Made by a program: the position numbers and the translations under genes. Source: Bradyrhizobium sp. CB1015 (GTDB lineage: Bacteria; Pseudomonadota; Alphaproteobacteria; Rhizobiales; Xanthobacteraceae). Taken from it: a DNA stretch of 64,000 bases. Each line of letters starts with the position of its first letter. Within the stretch, counting starts at the first letter, position 1. This document shows, one piece after another, positions 28,187-36,509 of this stretch. The notes beneath the pieces are model-generated. The model was not told where the DNA came from. It worked only from the letters and a program-made list of their open reading frames with translations, and searched no databases. The stretch covers positions 6,634,001-6,698,000 of the forward strand of contig NZ_CP104174.1 of the NCBI RefSeq assembly GCF_025200925.1. Reading direction: 5' to 3'.

Positions 28187-30508
28187 CTAAACCGGATCGA
28201 ACGCGCGGATCGGCGGCAGATTGCCGGTGAACTTCTCCACCTCGACGGTCGTCAACTGGCCGGTGCAGCCCTGCGCCAGGGACGAGGTGCCGACGTCGCG
28301 GGTCAGCACGTTCGGATTGCCGTGAACGCAGAGCGGCGTCTCGTCTTCGGGATCCATCGGATCGTACCACGCGCCGGTCGGAAGCTGAACCACGCTGGGC
28401 GCGATGCCGTCGGTGACGTGGACCGCGGCGAGGCACGCGCCGCGCTCGTTGAACAGACGGATGATGTCGCCGTCCTTGATGCCGCGCGCCTCCGCGTCGA
28501 CCGGGTTCATGCGCGCGACCTCGCGGCCGCGATGCTTTGAGCCAAGCGAATGTCCGCCGAAATCGAGCTGGCTGTGCAGGCGCGTCACCGGCTGGTTGGC
28601 GACGAGGAAGCACGGCGCCCCTCGCTTGGGCATATCGGTCTTGTCGAGCCAGACCGGATGGCCCGGGCAATCCGCATCGCCGTGCGCTGCGATCTTCGCC
28701 GAGAAGATCTCGATCCGTCCGCTCGGCGTCGGCAAGGCGTGATTGACGGGATCCTCGCGGAAGCGGCGCAGCCGGCCGCCGTCGTCGGGCTGCTGCGGCA
28801 CGATCAGGCTGCCGCGCGCCCAGAACTCGTCGAAATCAGGCGCCTCCAGGCCGCGCTTGGCCAGCGAGGCGCGGGTCGGCTCGTAAAGATGCTCCAGCCA
28901 TTGCCGCGACGTGCGTCCCTCGGTGAAGGGCTCGCGCGCGCCGAGGCGTTCGGCGAGATCGGCAAAGATCTCGTAATCGTCGCGCGCCAGCCCGAACGGC
29001 TCGGCGATCCGGTGCATGGCGACCATCAGCGGATCGTTGGTGGAATAGCCGATGTCCTCGCGCTCCAGCGTCATCGTCGAAGGCAGCACGATATCGGCGT
29101 GGCGGGCGGTGGCGGTCCAGGCGAGCTCGTGCACGACCAGCGTGTCCACCTTCGCGAAGGCCTTGCGCAGGCGGTTGATGTCCTGATGGTGATGGAAGGG
29201 ATTGCCGCCCGCCCAGTAGACCAGACGAATGTCCGGATAGGTGCGCGTCTCGCCGTTATAGCGATACGTGGTGCCGGGATCGAGCAGCATGTCGGCGATG
29301 CGCGCCACCGGAATGAAATCGGCAACGCCGTTGCGGCCCTGCCCCAGCGTCGGCCCCGGCACGTCGTTGACGCGGCGGCCGTAATAGCCGATCGCACCCA
29401 GCGAATAGGCATAGCCGCCGCCGGGCAGGCCGATCTGGCCGAGCGCCGCCGCCAGCACCATGCCCATCCACACCGGCTGCTCGCCATGCTCGGCGCGCTG
29501 CAGCGAATGGGAGACGGTGATGAGCGCGCGCTTTCCGGCAAGGCGCCGCGCCAGCTTGCGGATCGCATCCGCCTGGACGCCGCAGATCGCAGCAGCCCAT
29601 TCGGCGTGCTTGGCTTGCCCGTCGCTCTCGCCATTGAGATAGCGCAGGAAGATCGGCCAGCCCTCGGTGTGGCGATCGAGGAAGGCCTGGTCGTGCAGGT
29701 TCTCGCCGACCAGCGTATGGACTATGCCGAGCATCAGGGCGGTGTCGGTGCCGGGCACGCAACTCATCCATTCGGCGCCGGCTTCGACCGGCAGATCGTC
29801 GCGCAGCGGACTGACCAGGATGAACTCGCAACCGCGCGCCCGCGCCGCCGCCATCGCGCCGCGCTCGACGTGCTTGCTGATCGAGCCGCCCGCCACCATG
29901 GAGTTCTTCAGCGCCATGCCGCCGAACGCCAGCACGATCTCCGTCTCGGTCGCAATCTGCTCCCAGGTGACGTTGCGCTTGGTGATGTCCTCGTAGCCGG
30001 CCAGGATCTGCGGCAGCAGCACCGAGGACGCACCGGACGAATAGGTGTTGACCGAGCGCACGTAGCCGCCCATCGCGATATTGAGGAAGCGATGCACCTG
30101 GCTCTGGGCGTGATGGAAGCGCCCGGCACTGGACCAGCCATAGGAGCCGCCGAACACGGCGCCGGGCCCGCGCGTGTCGCGGATGCGGCCGAGCTCGTCG
30201 CCGAGGAGATCGAGCGCCTTCTCCCAGCTGACGGAGACGAACTCGTCGCGGCCGCGCCGATCGTCGGGCCCCGGCCCGCGCTCGAGCCAGCCGCGGCGGA
30301 TTGCCGGCTGGGCGATGCGCGCCTGGTGGCGGAGCGCGCCGGGAAAATTGTCGATGATGCCGTTCGGATCGGGATCGCCCGCATAGGCCCTGACCTCCAG
30401 CCCGGCCGCGCCCTGACGCGCGGAGAACACGCCCCAATGCGAGGTGTGCGGCTTGAAGCCGTCCGACAGGTCAAGACCGGGGTCGGGGAAGCCAATCGTA
30501 TCGTCCAT
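28187..30508 (-). CDS. Molybdopterin guanine dinucleotide oxidoreductase, biotin/methionine sulfoxide reductase type (BisC-like)
   Basis: A 773-residue DMSO-reductase-family enzyme. The ATG at 30508 gives a full-length start. There is no N-terminal iron-sulfur motif and no Tat signal, so it should be cytoplasmic, like BisC. The likely molybdenum ligand is Ser127 in SYGWSSAGR. GMALKNSM, QRAEHGEQPVWM and NQPVTRLHSQLD are typical cofactor or substrate segments. BisC-type enzymes reduce biotin sulfoxide and free methionine-S-sulfoxide. Position before osmC and msrA strengthens a repair role. TMAO or DMSO reductase activity cannot be excluded. Confidence 0.88.
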   Translation of the reverse strand: MDDTIGFPDPGLDLSDGFKPHTSHWGVFSARQGAAGLEVRAYAGDPDPNGIIDNFPGALRHQARIAQPAIRRGWLERGPGPDDRRGRDEFVSVSWEKALDLLGDELGRIRDTRGPGAVFGGSYGWSSAGRFHHAQSQVHRFLNIAMGGYVRSVNTYSSGASSVLLPQILAGYEDITKRNVTWEQIATETEIVLAFGGMALKNSMVAGGSISKHVERGAMAAARARGCEFILVSPLRDDLPVEAGAEWMSCVPGTDTALMLGIVHTLVGENLHDQAFLDRHTEGWPIFLRYLNGESDGQAKHAEWAAAICGVQADAIRKLARRLAGKRALITVSHSLQRAEHGEQPVWMGMVLAAALGQIGLPGGGYAYSLGAIGYYGRRVNDVPGPTLGQGRNGVADFIPVARIADMLLDPGTTYRYNGETRTYPDIRLVYWAGGNPFHHHQDINRLRKAFAKVDTLVVHELAWTATARHADIVLPSTMTLEREDIGYSTNDPLMVAMHRIAEPFGLARDDYEIFADLAERLGAREPFTEGRTSRQWLEHLYEPTRASLAKRGLEAPDFDEFWARGSLIVPQQPDDGGRLRRFREDPVNHALPTPSGRIEIFSAKIAAHGDADCPGHPVWLDKTDMPKRGAPCFLVANQPVTRLHSQLDFGGHSLGSKHRGREVARMNPVDAEARGIKDGDIIRLFNERGACLAAVHVTDGIAPSVVQLPTGAWYDPMDPEDETPLCVHGNPNVLTRDVGTSSLAQGCTGQLTTVEVEKFTGNLPPIRAFDPV

Positions 30509-30678
30509 CTCTGATCCTTGTTCCGGCGGCGTCGGCAATGGGTGGTAATATACCGATCCGCTCCGGACGTCGTCGAGATCAGGGTTGACGGGAACGCCGA
30601 CCTGCCCCGCGCAAAGCCAGCCTCAGGGCTGTTGACACTCCCGAGAGTCATCGAGCGCGTGATGGCGCCGACGCTGCA

Positions 30679-30852
30679 TCATCCGCGGGCGCAGCAATCG
30701 ACCAGCAGATTCCAAATCCGCTGCGTCTCTTCTCTCCTGTTCGCCTCCGACACGTTCTCCGCGCTCGACCGATCAAACGCGGCGATGGTGGGGGGTTGGC
30801 GAGGCACGATCCACCGCTCCGAAATCGGGTCGTACCATTTGCCGATATTCAT
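30679..30852 (-). CDS. Possible small hypothetical protein
   Basis: A frame of about 57 codons beginning MNIGKWYDPISERWIVPRQP, with balanced amino-acid composition and several aromatic residues, which is less likely to be noise than its neighbours. A GTG nine bases upstream is an alternative start, and no strong ribosome site is present. It lies alone in the gap between the BisC-like gene and the next small gene. No domain is recognised. Confidence 0.35.
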   Translation of the reverse strand: MNIGKWYDPISERWIVPRQPPTIAAFDRSSAENVSEANRREETQRIWNLLVDCCARG

Positions 30853-30985
30853 CTCAGTCACGTCGGTCGACTCACAGATTGACAGGCTCGGGCGATGCGC
30901 CCCGCGCGGTCCTCATTGGAGCCCGTGTGGCGCGCCACCCGATTCACCAATCAGGAGATCGCACGATCGTTCCCGGCCCACTGCG

Positions 30986-31180
30986 TCAGCCTGGCCTGGC
31001 CGGATGCAGCGTGCGCGGATGCCGCTCGTGCAGCAATCGCGCCAGCTCCTCACGCTCGGTGTCGCGGCCCTTCATCGCGGTCTCGAACAGTGCCTCCTGG
31101 ATGTCGCGAGGCATGTCGCCCCATACGTCCATCGCCGCACGTCCGAGCAGGCCCGCAAAATGATCCACTCCATCGCTCAT
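30986..31180 (-). CDS. Small conserved-looking hypothetical protein
   Basis: A 64-residue, mostly helical and charged protein (MSDGVDHFAGLLGRAAMDVW, then EALFETAMKGRDTEREELAR). A strong GGGAG ribosome site lies eight bases before the ATG at 31180, which decides the start. No membrane segment or signal peptide. Function unknown. It lies between the BisC-like gene and an SDR gene. Confidence 0.6.
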   Translation of the reverse strand: MSDGVDHFAGLLGRAAMDVWGDMPRDIQEALFETAMKGRDTEREELARLLHERHPRTLHPARPG

Positions 31181-31304
31181 TCGGCTCTCCCGATCTGCAC
31201 ACGGGAATGGAACAGCGGCGGCCGCTTCGCGTTCCACTGCTATCGCAGCGCCGCCACGATCGTCGCGAACCGGGCTCATCTCCGGCGCCGACAGGAACAT
31301 CCGA

Positions 31305-32162
31305 TCAGATGAACGGCTTGCCACCGGTGACGGGCAACGTCGCCCCCGATGTGTAGCTCGAAAGCGGATCGGCCAGCATGACATAGGCCGTCGCGAGCTC
31401 GGCCGGCTGGCCGGCGCGTTGCATCGGCACCTGCTTGCCGAAGTTCTTGACCCTTTCCTCCGACATGGTCGAGGGAATCAGCGGCGTCCAGATCGGCCCC
31501 GGAGCCACCGCATTGACCCGGATGCCCTTCTCGGCCAGCATCTGTGCAAGCCCGCCCGTGAAATTCTGGATGGCCCCCTTCGTCGTGGCGTAGGCCAGCA
31601 GGCTCGGGTTCGGCATGTCCGAATTCACCGAGGCCGTGTTGATGATCGCGGAGCCCGGCCGCATGTGGGGGACGGCAGCCTTGGCCAGATAGAACATGGC
31701 GTGGATGTTGATCTCGAACGTCCGCCGCCATTCGTCGTCGCTGATATCTGCGATGTCCTTGAACGTCGCCTGATGGGCGGCGTTGTTGACGAGGATGTCG
31801 ATGCCGCCGAGCTGCTCGGCAGTGCGACGCACGATGGCGCGGCAATGCTCGGGATTGCTGATATCGCCCGGTATCAGGACGGCCTTGCGCCCCTCCCGCT
31901 CCACCAGCGCCTTGACCTCGGCCGCATCTTCGTCCTCGTTCAAATAGGAGATGACGATATCCGCGCCTTCCCGCGCATAGGCGATCGCCACCGCGCGGCC
32001 GATGCCGCTGTCGCCCCCCGTGATGATGGCCTTCCTTCCAGCAAGACGGCCGGCGCCCTTGTAGCTCTCCTCGCCGTGATCCGGGCGCGGCTGCATGGCC
32101 CGCGTCGAGCCGGGCATCGGCTGCTGCTGCGCAGGATAAGGCGGCTTTGGATAGTCGATCAT
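31305..32162 (-). CDS. SDR-family oxidoreductase, YghA-like
   Basis: A 285-residue short-chain dehydrogenase with a Pro-rich N-terminal arm of about 40 residues (PYPAQQQPMPGSTRAMQPRP) typical of the YghA group. The cofactor site is ITGGDSGIGRAVA, the NNAA segment follows, and the active-site Tyr and Lys are in YATTK. The ATG at 32162 is preferred because GGGAG lies seven bases upstream. Probably a cytoplasmic NADP-dependent aldehyde or alcohol oxidoreductase linked to stress in other bacteria. Substrate unknown. Confidence 0.9.
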   Translation of the reverse strand: MIDYPKPPYPAQQQPMPGSTRAMQPRPDHGEESYKGAGRLAGRKAIITGGDSGIGRAVAIAYAREGADIVISYLNEDEDAAEVKALVEREGRKAVLIPGDISNPEHCRAIVRRTAEQLGGIDILVNNAAHQATFKDIADISDDEWRRTFEINIHAMFYLAKAAVPHMRPGSAIINTASVNSDMPNPSLLAYATTKGAIQNFTGGLAQMLAEKGIRVNAVAPGPIWTPLIPSTMSEERVKNFGKQVPMQRAGQPAELATAYVMLADPLSSYTSGATLPVTGGKPFI

Positions 32163-32309
32163 GGACAACTCCCGGCGTTTGCTGCGCTAACGGAGCGCCG
32201 CCGAAAGTGTTCCTGCCGTTGTTCGGGTCGTAAACCGCAATGAGCTGGCCGCCGGCAAGCCCGGTTCCGCCGCCGCCACCACGGCCGCGCCTACGTGGCC
32301 TGCGCGTCC

Positions 32310-33227
32310 CTAACTCGACGCCACAACGGCTGCATCCGCTTTGGGGCTCAGGCGTGCACGACGTCTGCCGTCGTCGGCTGCCGCAATCTGCACCTCCACG
32401 TCCCTCGGCTTCGCCAGATAGGGCGCGGACGTGACCAGGACATCGGCGCCGGCTGCCGCATAGGCCGCGGCATTTGCCGCGTTGACGCCGCCGGCGGCGG
32501 CGATGATCGGACGAGCGCTTGTATAGGCCATCGATGCCATGCGCTTGACCAGTGCGGCTATCTCGGCTGGCGAGAACTTCTCGGCCTGGATCACGTCGAA
32601 ACCGGCGACGGCCGCGGCAAGTGCGGCATCGGCGGTCTTCACCTCGATCACGAGCTTCTTCTCCGGCGCGGCCCGGCGCAGTCGCTCGACCGCCTGAAAC
32701 AGCGGCAACTCGCCGAGAAAGGCGCGGTGCTCAGGAAACACCAGCACGGTCTCGGACAGGCCGAGCCGGTGCATCACGGCGTCACCCGCCTTCACGGCCG
32801 CCACCGCAAAGCGCTTGGTGCCCGGCACGTTCTTGCGCGTGCAGGCGACCGGGATATCCGGTACGACCGCCCGCGCCGCATCGACGATGGCGCGGGTCTC
32901 GCTGGCCACGCCCGACCAGATCTCGACCAAGGTCTGGGCCACCTTCCAGCTCCGCAGCAGGCCCGCGGCCGGGCCGCGCGCCTGGAGGATCGGGGCGCCC
33001 TGCTCCAGCATCGCGCCGGATGCGGCGAACAGCTCCACCTCGCAGCCGGCGAGCGTGACGATCTCGGCGGCATCCTCGGCGAGCGCCAGCACCATCGGCG
33101 CGCGCGCGGTGAATTGCATGACGCCGACGGCGGCGCCGATCCCGAGTGCCTCGGTGGTGAGATCGCCGTAAGGGACGTCGTCCTCCAGCAGGCGTTCGAG
33201 CTCGGCGCGCGATGCGACCTTTGCCAT
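32310..33227 (-). CDS. modD: ModD-like protein (nicotinate-nucleotide pyrophosphorylase fold)
   Basis: A 305-residue protein of the NadC fold but of the ModD subgroup found with molybdate transporter genes. The start MAKVASRAELERLLEDDVPYG at 33227 has AAGGAAAG upstream. Family segments include PYGDLTTEALG, ARGPAAGLLRSWKVAQTLVE, TRKNVPGTKRFAV and AEKFSPAEI. Its biochemical role is unclear; it may act on a molybdopterin- or nucleotide-related substrate. It is divergent from a remnant of modA (33462), evidence that a mod operon once stood here. Confidence 0.88.
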   Translation of the reverse strand: MAKVASRAELERLLEDDVPYGDLTTEALGIGAAVGVMQFTARAPMVLALAEDAAEIVTLAGCEVELFAASGAMLEQGAPILQARGPAAGLLRSWKVAQTLVEIWSGVASETRAIVDAARAVVPDIPVACTRKNVPGTKRFAVAAVKAGDAVMHRLGLSETVLVFPEHRAFLGELPLFQAVERLRRAAPEKKLVIEVKTADAALAAAVAGFDVIQAEKFSPAEIAALVKRMASMAYTSARPIIAAAGGVNAANAAAYAAAGADVLVTSAPYLAKPRDVEVQIAAADDGRRRARLSPKADAAVVASS

Positions 33228-33461
33228 GTCGTGCTTTCCTTCATTGGCGTCGGCTTGCCGACGACATTGTCGGACATCCGACACGGATCACCGGCCCCGC
33301 CGCCGCAAGCGGCGGGAAGCCCCCGCTTTTGCCGCTATTCCTGCAAGGCGCGCACCAGCCTGCGCCCGCTCATCCGGCACACCGCTTGCTGAGACCCCTG
33401 TGGCCGGCGCTTGCAGCAATCGGGCTGCTCCAAAAGCAATTGCCGTCCGCTGGAGTTCATC
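33228..33461. other. Divergent intergenic region modD / modA remnant
   Basis: No gene is supported. A ribosome site (GGAG at 33451-33454) precedes the modA remnant. No ModE-type molybdate operator (CGCTATATA-like palindrome) was found by eye. Confidence 0.4.
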
Positions 33462-33614
33462 ATGAAGCTGCTTCGCTCGATCACCCTTACCGCAGGATTG
33501 TTGCTCGCATGCGCATCTGCGCAGGCCGCGCAGACCAACGTTGCCGTCGCCGCCAATTTCACCGACGCCGCCAAGGAGATCGCCGCCGCCTTCAAGCAGA
33601 AGACCGGACACGAA
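33462..33614 (+). pseudogene. modA: Remnant of modA (molybdate-binding protein), N-terminal 51 codons only
   Basis: The first 51 residues match ModA: signal peptide MKLLRSITLTAGLLLACASA, then the start of the mature protein (TNVAVAANFTDAAKEIAAAF and KQKTGHE). After about 33614 the frame runs on to 33737 without any ModA similarity, so some 200 residues are missing. The sequence after the break (33615-33787) is less GC-rich and has an open frame without start (SALLQKDSVALARFVIQFAEF region) of unknown origin. Deletion or replacement of most of modA is the simplest account. Confidence 0.75.
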
Positions 33615-33787
33615 TCGCGCTCAACTTGTCGGCATTGCTGCAAAAAGATTCCGTCGCACTTGCACGCTTTGTCATCCAATTCGCGGAATTTACCGTCCAG
33701 GAGGGGGACACGCTCGGAATCGAAATCGCCGCATTGATCCAGCGCAAATCCGCGAAGTTTTTTCCGGGACAGGCTGCCGATTCCCGA

Positions 33788-34630
33788 TCACACGTGCTGC
33801 CCTCCGTTGATCGGTACTTCCGCACCTGTGACGTAGCTGGCCGCGTCCGAGCATAGGAAGAAGATGACCTTCGCGACCTCGTCCGGCGTGCCCACGCGAT
33901 GCAACGGGATGATCGGCGCAAGTTGAGCCTCGGTCTCCGGCGACAGGATGTCGGTCTTGATCTCGCCGGGCGCGATCGCATTGACGCGAATTCCGAACGG
34001 CGCGTAATCGTGTGCCATCTCGCGGGTCAGGCACGCGAGCGCGGCCTTCGACGTCGCGTAGGCCGTGCCGGCGAAGGGATGCACCCGGGAGCCGACGATC
34101 GAGGTGACATTCACGATCGAGCCGGCGGCCCGCTTCAATTCATCGACCAGGCCCTGCGCGAACATCACCGGCGCGAGCAGGTTGACGTGGAACACGCTCA
34201 TCCAGGTTTCGACCGGCGTCGTCAGCGAGTTCAGCCGGGTGCCGTCAGCCGCCTTGGGCGAAATGCCGGCATTGTTGATCAGTGCATGCAGCGGTCCGCC
34301 GTCGAGCCGCTCCTTGATCTCGGCGAGGGCGCGTGGCAGCGCGCGGTGGTCGCTCAATTCGACCTGCACATGGTTGTCCGCCCCGGAATCCCAGGGACAT
34401 CGGCCGGTGTCGAAGGGCTGCCGCGAGCAGGTGATGATCCGCCAGCCGGCTTCGGAAAACAGCCGTCCCGTCGCATGGCCGATACCTCGTGACGCGCCGG
34501 TCAGCACGAGCGTCTTCCGCTCGCCATGTTGCGCTCGCGACTTGTCGCCGTGAAACGGACACAACGCGGTGTCGGGTGCCGAATTGCCACCCGGCACACC
34601 ATCGCGATCCAACAGATCGAGCGCCACCAA
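33788..34630 (-). CDS. SDR-family oxidoreductase
   Basis: A 280-residue classical short-chain dehydrogenase. The cofactor motif is LTGASRGIGHATG near residue 44, NNAGIS follows, and the catalytic Tyr-x-x-x-Lys is YATSK with the usual upstream Ser (NVTSIVGS). The first 37 residues are unusual and weakly conserved in appearance, so a later start such as a GTG or internal site is possible, but no better ATG is seen. Its 3' end adjoins the debris after modA. Substrate unknown. Confidence 0.87.
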   Translation of the reverse strand: MVALDLLDRDGVPGGNSAPDTALCPFHGDKSRAQHGERKTLVLTGASRGIGHATGRLFSEAGWRIITCSRQPFDTGRCPWDSGADNHVQVELSDHRALPRALAEIKERLDGGPLHALINNAGISPKAADGTRLNSLTTPVETWMSVFHVNLLAPVMFAQGLVDELKRAAGSIVNVTSIVGSRVHPFAGTAYATSKAALACLTREMAHDYAPFGIRVNAIAPGEIKTDILSPETEAQLAPIIPLHRVGTPDEVAKVIFFLCSDAASYVTGAEVPINGGQHV

Positions 34631-34945
34631 GCCTCCTCACCGCGTCCGATCGGACGCCAGACAATGACGATGCAGACAACTTTGCAGGAATTGGGCCACG
34701 CGCTCCGGTCCAATCGCTGCAATTTCCGCGGCCGAATGTCGAGTTCGCGACACGCTGCAAGGTTTGCAACACGCGCTCGTGCGCTTTCGAACCAAGCGGT
34801 GCCGCCCCGGTGCATTTCTGCTTTCTGAATGCCGGCCGACAGTTGAGCGCTGTTTTTCAATCGTTCCAAATGGCCCGGCTCTTGCTCTTCTCGTTTCGAG
34901 ATTGATTGCGCCTTGCTGCACTTACTCCGCAAAAGTGGTTTTCAA
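34631..34945. other. Intergenic region, nothing recognised
   Basis: This separates the SDR gene (minus) from the YqeB-like gene (plus) and must contain their promoters. Open frames here lack coding bias. No repeat or operator was recognised. Confidence 0.4.
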
Positions 34946-35782
34946 ATGCCCCAGCCGAACGACCATGGACTCTTTGCCGTTATCCTCGGCACCAACGAGA
35001 TCGCATCTGCGATCGGCCTCCAGCTCGTGCGTGCCGACTATTGCGTGGTGATGTCACACGATCCGGATCCGCCGGTGATCCGGCGCAAGATGGCCTTTCA
35101 CGACGCGCTCTTTACCGACACGGCGCGGCTCGAGGACGTCGTCGCCGAGCGCGTCGACGACGGTGTGCAGGTCTACCAGGCGCTCCGCCGGCCGGGCCGA
35201 ATCCTGGTCACCTGGCTCGGCCTGCTCGACCTGCTTCCGGTCCGCCACATCGACCTTCTGATCGATGCGCGTCTGCAGAAGCGCCGGATCACACCCGACC
35301 TCAGGCGGCTGGCCCGACTCGCGATTGGACTGGGCCCCGGCTTCTCGTCGAGCTCCAATTGCGACGTCGCTGTGGAGACCCGGCCCGGCAAGATCGGGAT
35401 CGTCACCGACACTCGCTGGACCGACGCCGGCGATGGCGTCGCAAGTTCACTGGGTGATGTCGGCGCAGAACGCTTCGTCTATTCGACGTTCGCGGGGCGC
35501 TGGCACACGCCGGTCGAGATCGGCACCCGCGTCTACCGAGACCTCGTGCTCGGCCATCTCTCCGGCGTTCCCGTGCTTGCGCCGCGCGATGGAATCCTGC
35601 GCGGCATCGTCCGCGACGGCAGCGAGGTTCCGGCCGGCGTCAAGCTGCTGGAGATCGATCCGCGCGGACGCGACGCCCAGTGGACCGGAACAGATCAGCG
35701 CGGGCGCGCCATTGCCAGCGCAACAGCCGCCGCGGTCAGGTTCCGGACCGCGCGGCGCATCACGCAGCGGAATCCGGCATGA
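34946..35782 (+). CDS. YqeB/EF2563-type protein of molybdenum hydroxylase maturation
   Basis: A 278-residue protein resembling the family (YqeB, EF2563) encoded beside selenium-dependent molybdenum hydroxylases. Family-like segments are GTNEIASAIGLQLVRADYCV, VIRRKMAFHDALF, GLGPGFSSSSNCDVAVETRP, and GILRGIVRDGSEVPAGVKLLEIDPR. The ATG at 34946 is used; a TTG at 34913 extends the frame by 11 codons. It overlaps the next gene, a small [2Fe-2S] protein, by ATGA, so the two probably work together. The exact biochemical step is unknown in the family. It fits the molybdenum theme of the region. Confidence 0.75.
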   Translation: MPQPNDHGLFAVILGTNEIASAIGLQLVRADYCVVMSHDPDPPVIRRKMAFHDALFTDTARLEDVVAERVDDGVQVYQALRRPGRILVTWLGLLDLLPVRHIDLLIDARLQKRRITPDLRRLARLAIGLGPGFSSSSNCDVAVETRPGKIGIVTDTRWTDAGDGVASSLGDVGAERFVYSTFAGRWHTPVEIGTRVYRDLVLGHLSGVPVLAPRDGILRGIVRDGSEVPAGVKLLEIDPRGRDAQWTGTDQRGRAIASATAAAVRFRTARRITQRNPA

Positions 35783-35982
35783 TCGTCTGCTCCTGCAACG
35801 TCATCAGCGATCACGACATCAGAGATGTCGCATCGTCCGGCGACGAGCTTTGCTCGGCCGCGCAGGTCTACGGCTGCTTGGGGTGCACCGTCAGGTGCGG
35901 GCTGTGCTCCCATTCCGTGCGGCGGATTCTCGAGGAACGATCGGCCCGCCGCGAACACCATGCGCGAGTGCCGGTGCGGTAG
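35779..35982 (+). CDS. Small [2Fe-2S] protein, bacterioferritin-associated ferredoxin-like
   Basis: A 67-residue protein with the cysteine pattern of Bfd-type [2Fe-2S] domains: MIVCSCNVISDHDIRDV, then GCLGCTVRCGLC. Extra cysteines (Cys in YGCLGCT) are present beyond the usual four. The start overlaps the YqeB-like stop. Bfd proteins release iron from bacterioferritin; no bacterioferritin gene is adjacent, and coupling to a molybdenum hydroxylase maturation protein suggests a different electron or cluster donor role here (inference). Confidence 0.8.
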   Translation: MIVCSCNVISDHDIRDVASSGDELCSAAQVYGCLGCTVRCGLCSHSVRRILEERSARREHHARVPVR

Positions 35983-36059
35983 CTGTCCAACGAGGTGGGC
36001 GCACCGGGGCTCGCCAGCAGCTTGCGTGAGGCGGGTCGTGCCTACGGCCGACGCCTTCG

Positions 36060-36491
36060 TCAGCGCGGGACGACGGCCGTCGCTTCGATCTCGACACGCG
36101 AGGATGGCTCGACGAGACGCACGATCTGCACCAGCGCCATGCTGGGGTAATGGGTGCCAATGACCTCGCGATAAACTTTGCCGAGCGCTTTCAGGTTCGA
36201 CACATATTCGTCCATGTCCACGACGTACCAAGTCAGGCGCACGAGATGGTCCGGCCGCGCGCCCCCCTCTGCCAGGATCGCGACGATGTTTTCGAGCGTC
36301 TGGCGGACCTGCGCAACGAGTCCGTCGGCAAATCGCCCGGCGACGTCCCAACCAACCACACCACCCGTCACGATGAGTCGTCCTTCAGCCATGACGCCGT
36401 TCGCATACCCTTTCGGCTGCGGCCAGCCACTGGGCTGAAGCAGTTGCAGACCACTCCTCGCGGCGACTTCCGGCTTTCTGATCGTACTCAT
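36060..36491 (-). CDS. RidA-family protein
   Basis: A 143-residue member of the Rid (YjgF/YER057c) family. RidA enzymes hydrolyse enamines and imines to ketones and ammonia. The conserved C-terminal part (VQIVRLVEPSSRVEIEATAV) includes the arginine used in catalytic members. It is the last gene of the operon that starts with the aryl-CoA monooxygenase (40023), 18 bp after the acyl-CoA dehydrogenase gene. A deaminating role on an amino- or imino-acid intermediate would fit an aminobenzoyl-CoA pathway. Confidence 0.88.
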   Translation of the reverse strand: MSTIRKPEVAARSGLQLLQPSGWPQPKGYANGVMAEGRLIVTGGVVGWDVAGRFADGLVAQVRQTLENIVAILAEGGARPDHLVRLTWYVVDMDEYVSNLKALGKVYREVIGTHYPSMALVQIVRLVEPSSRVEIEATAVVPR

Positions 36492-36509
36492 GCGTGGTTC
36501 TCAATCCTC

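Noticed and set aside
33615..33787. Start-less open frame after the modA remnant as a separate gene
   Set aside because: There is no start codon or ribosome site and no recognisable family. It is better described as debris, although its origin is open.
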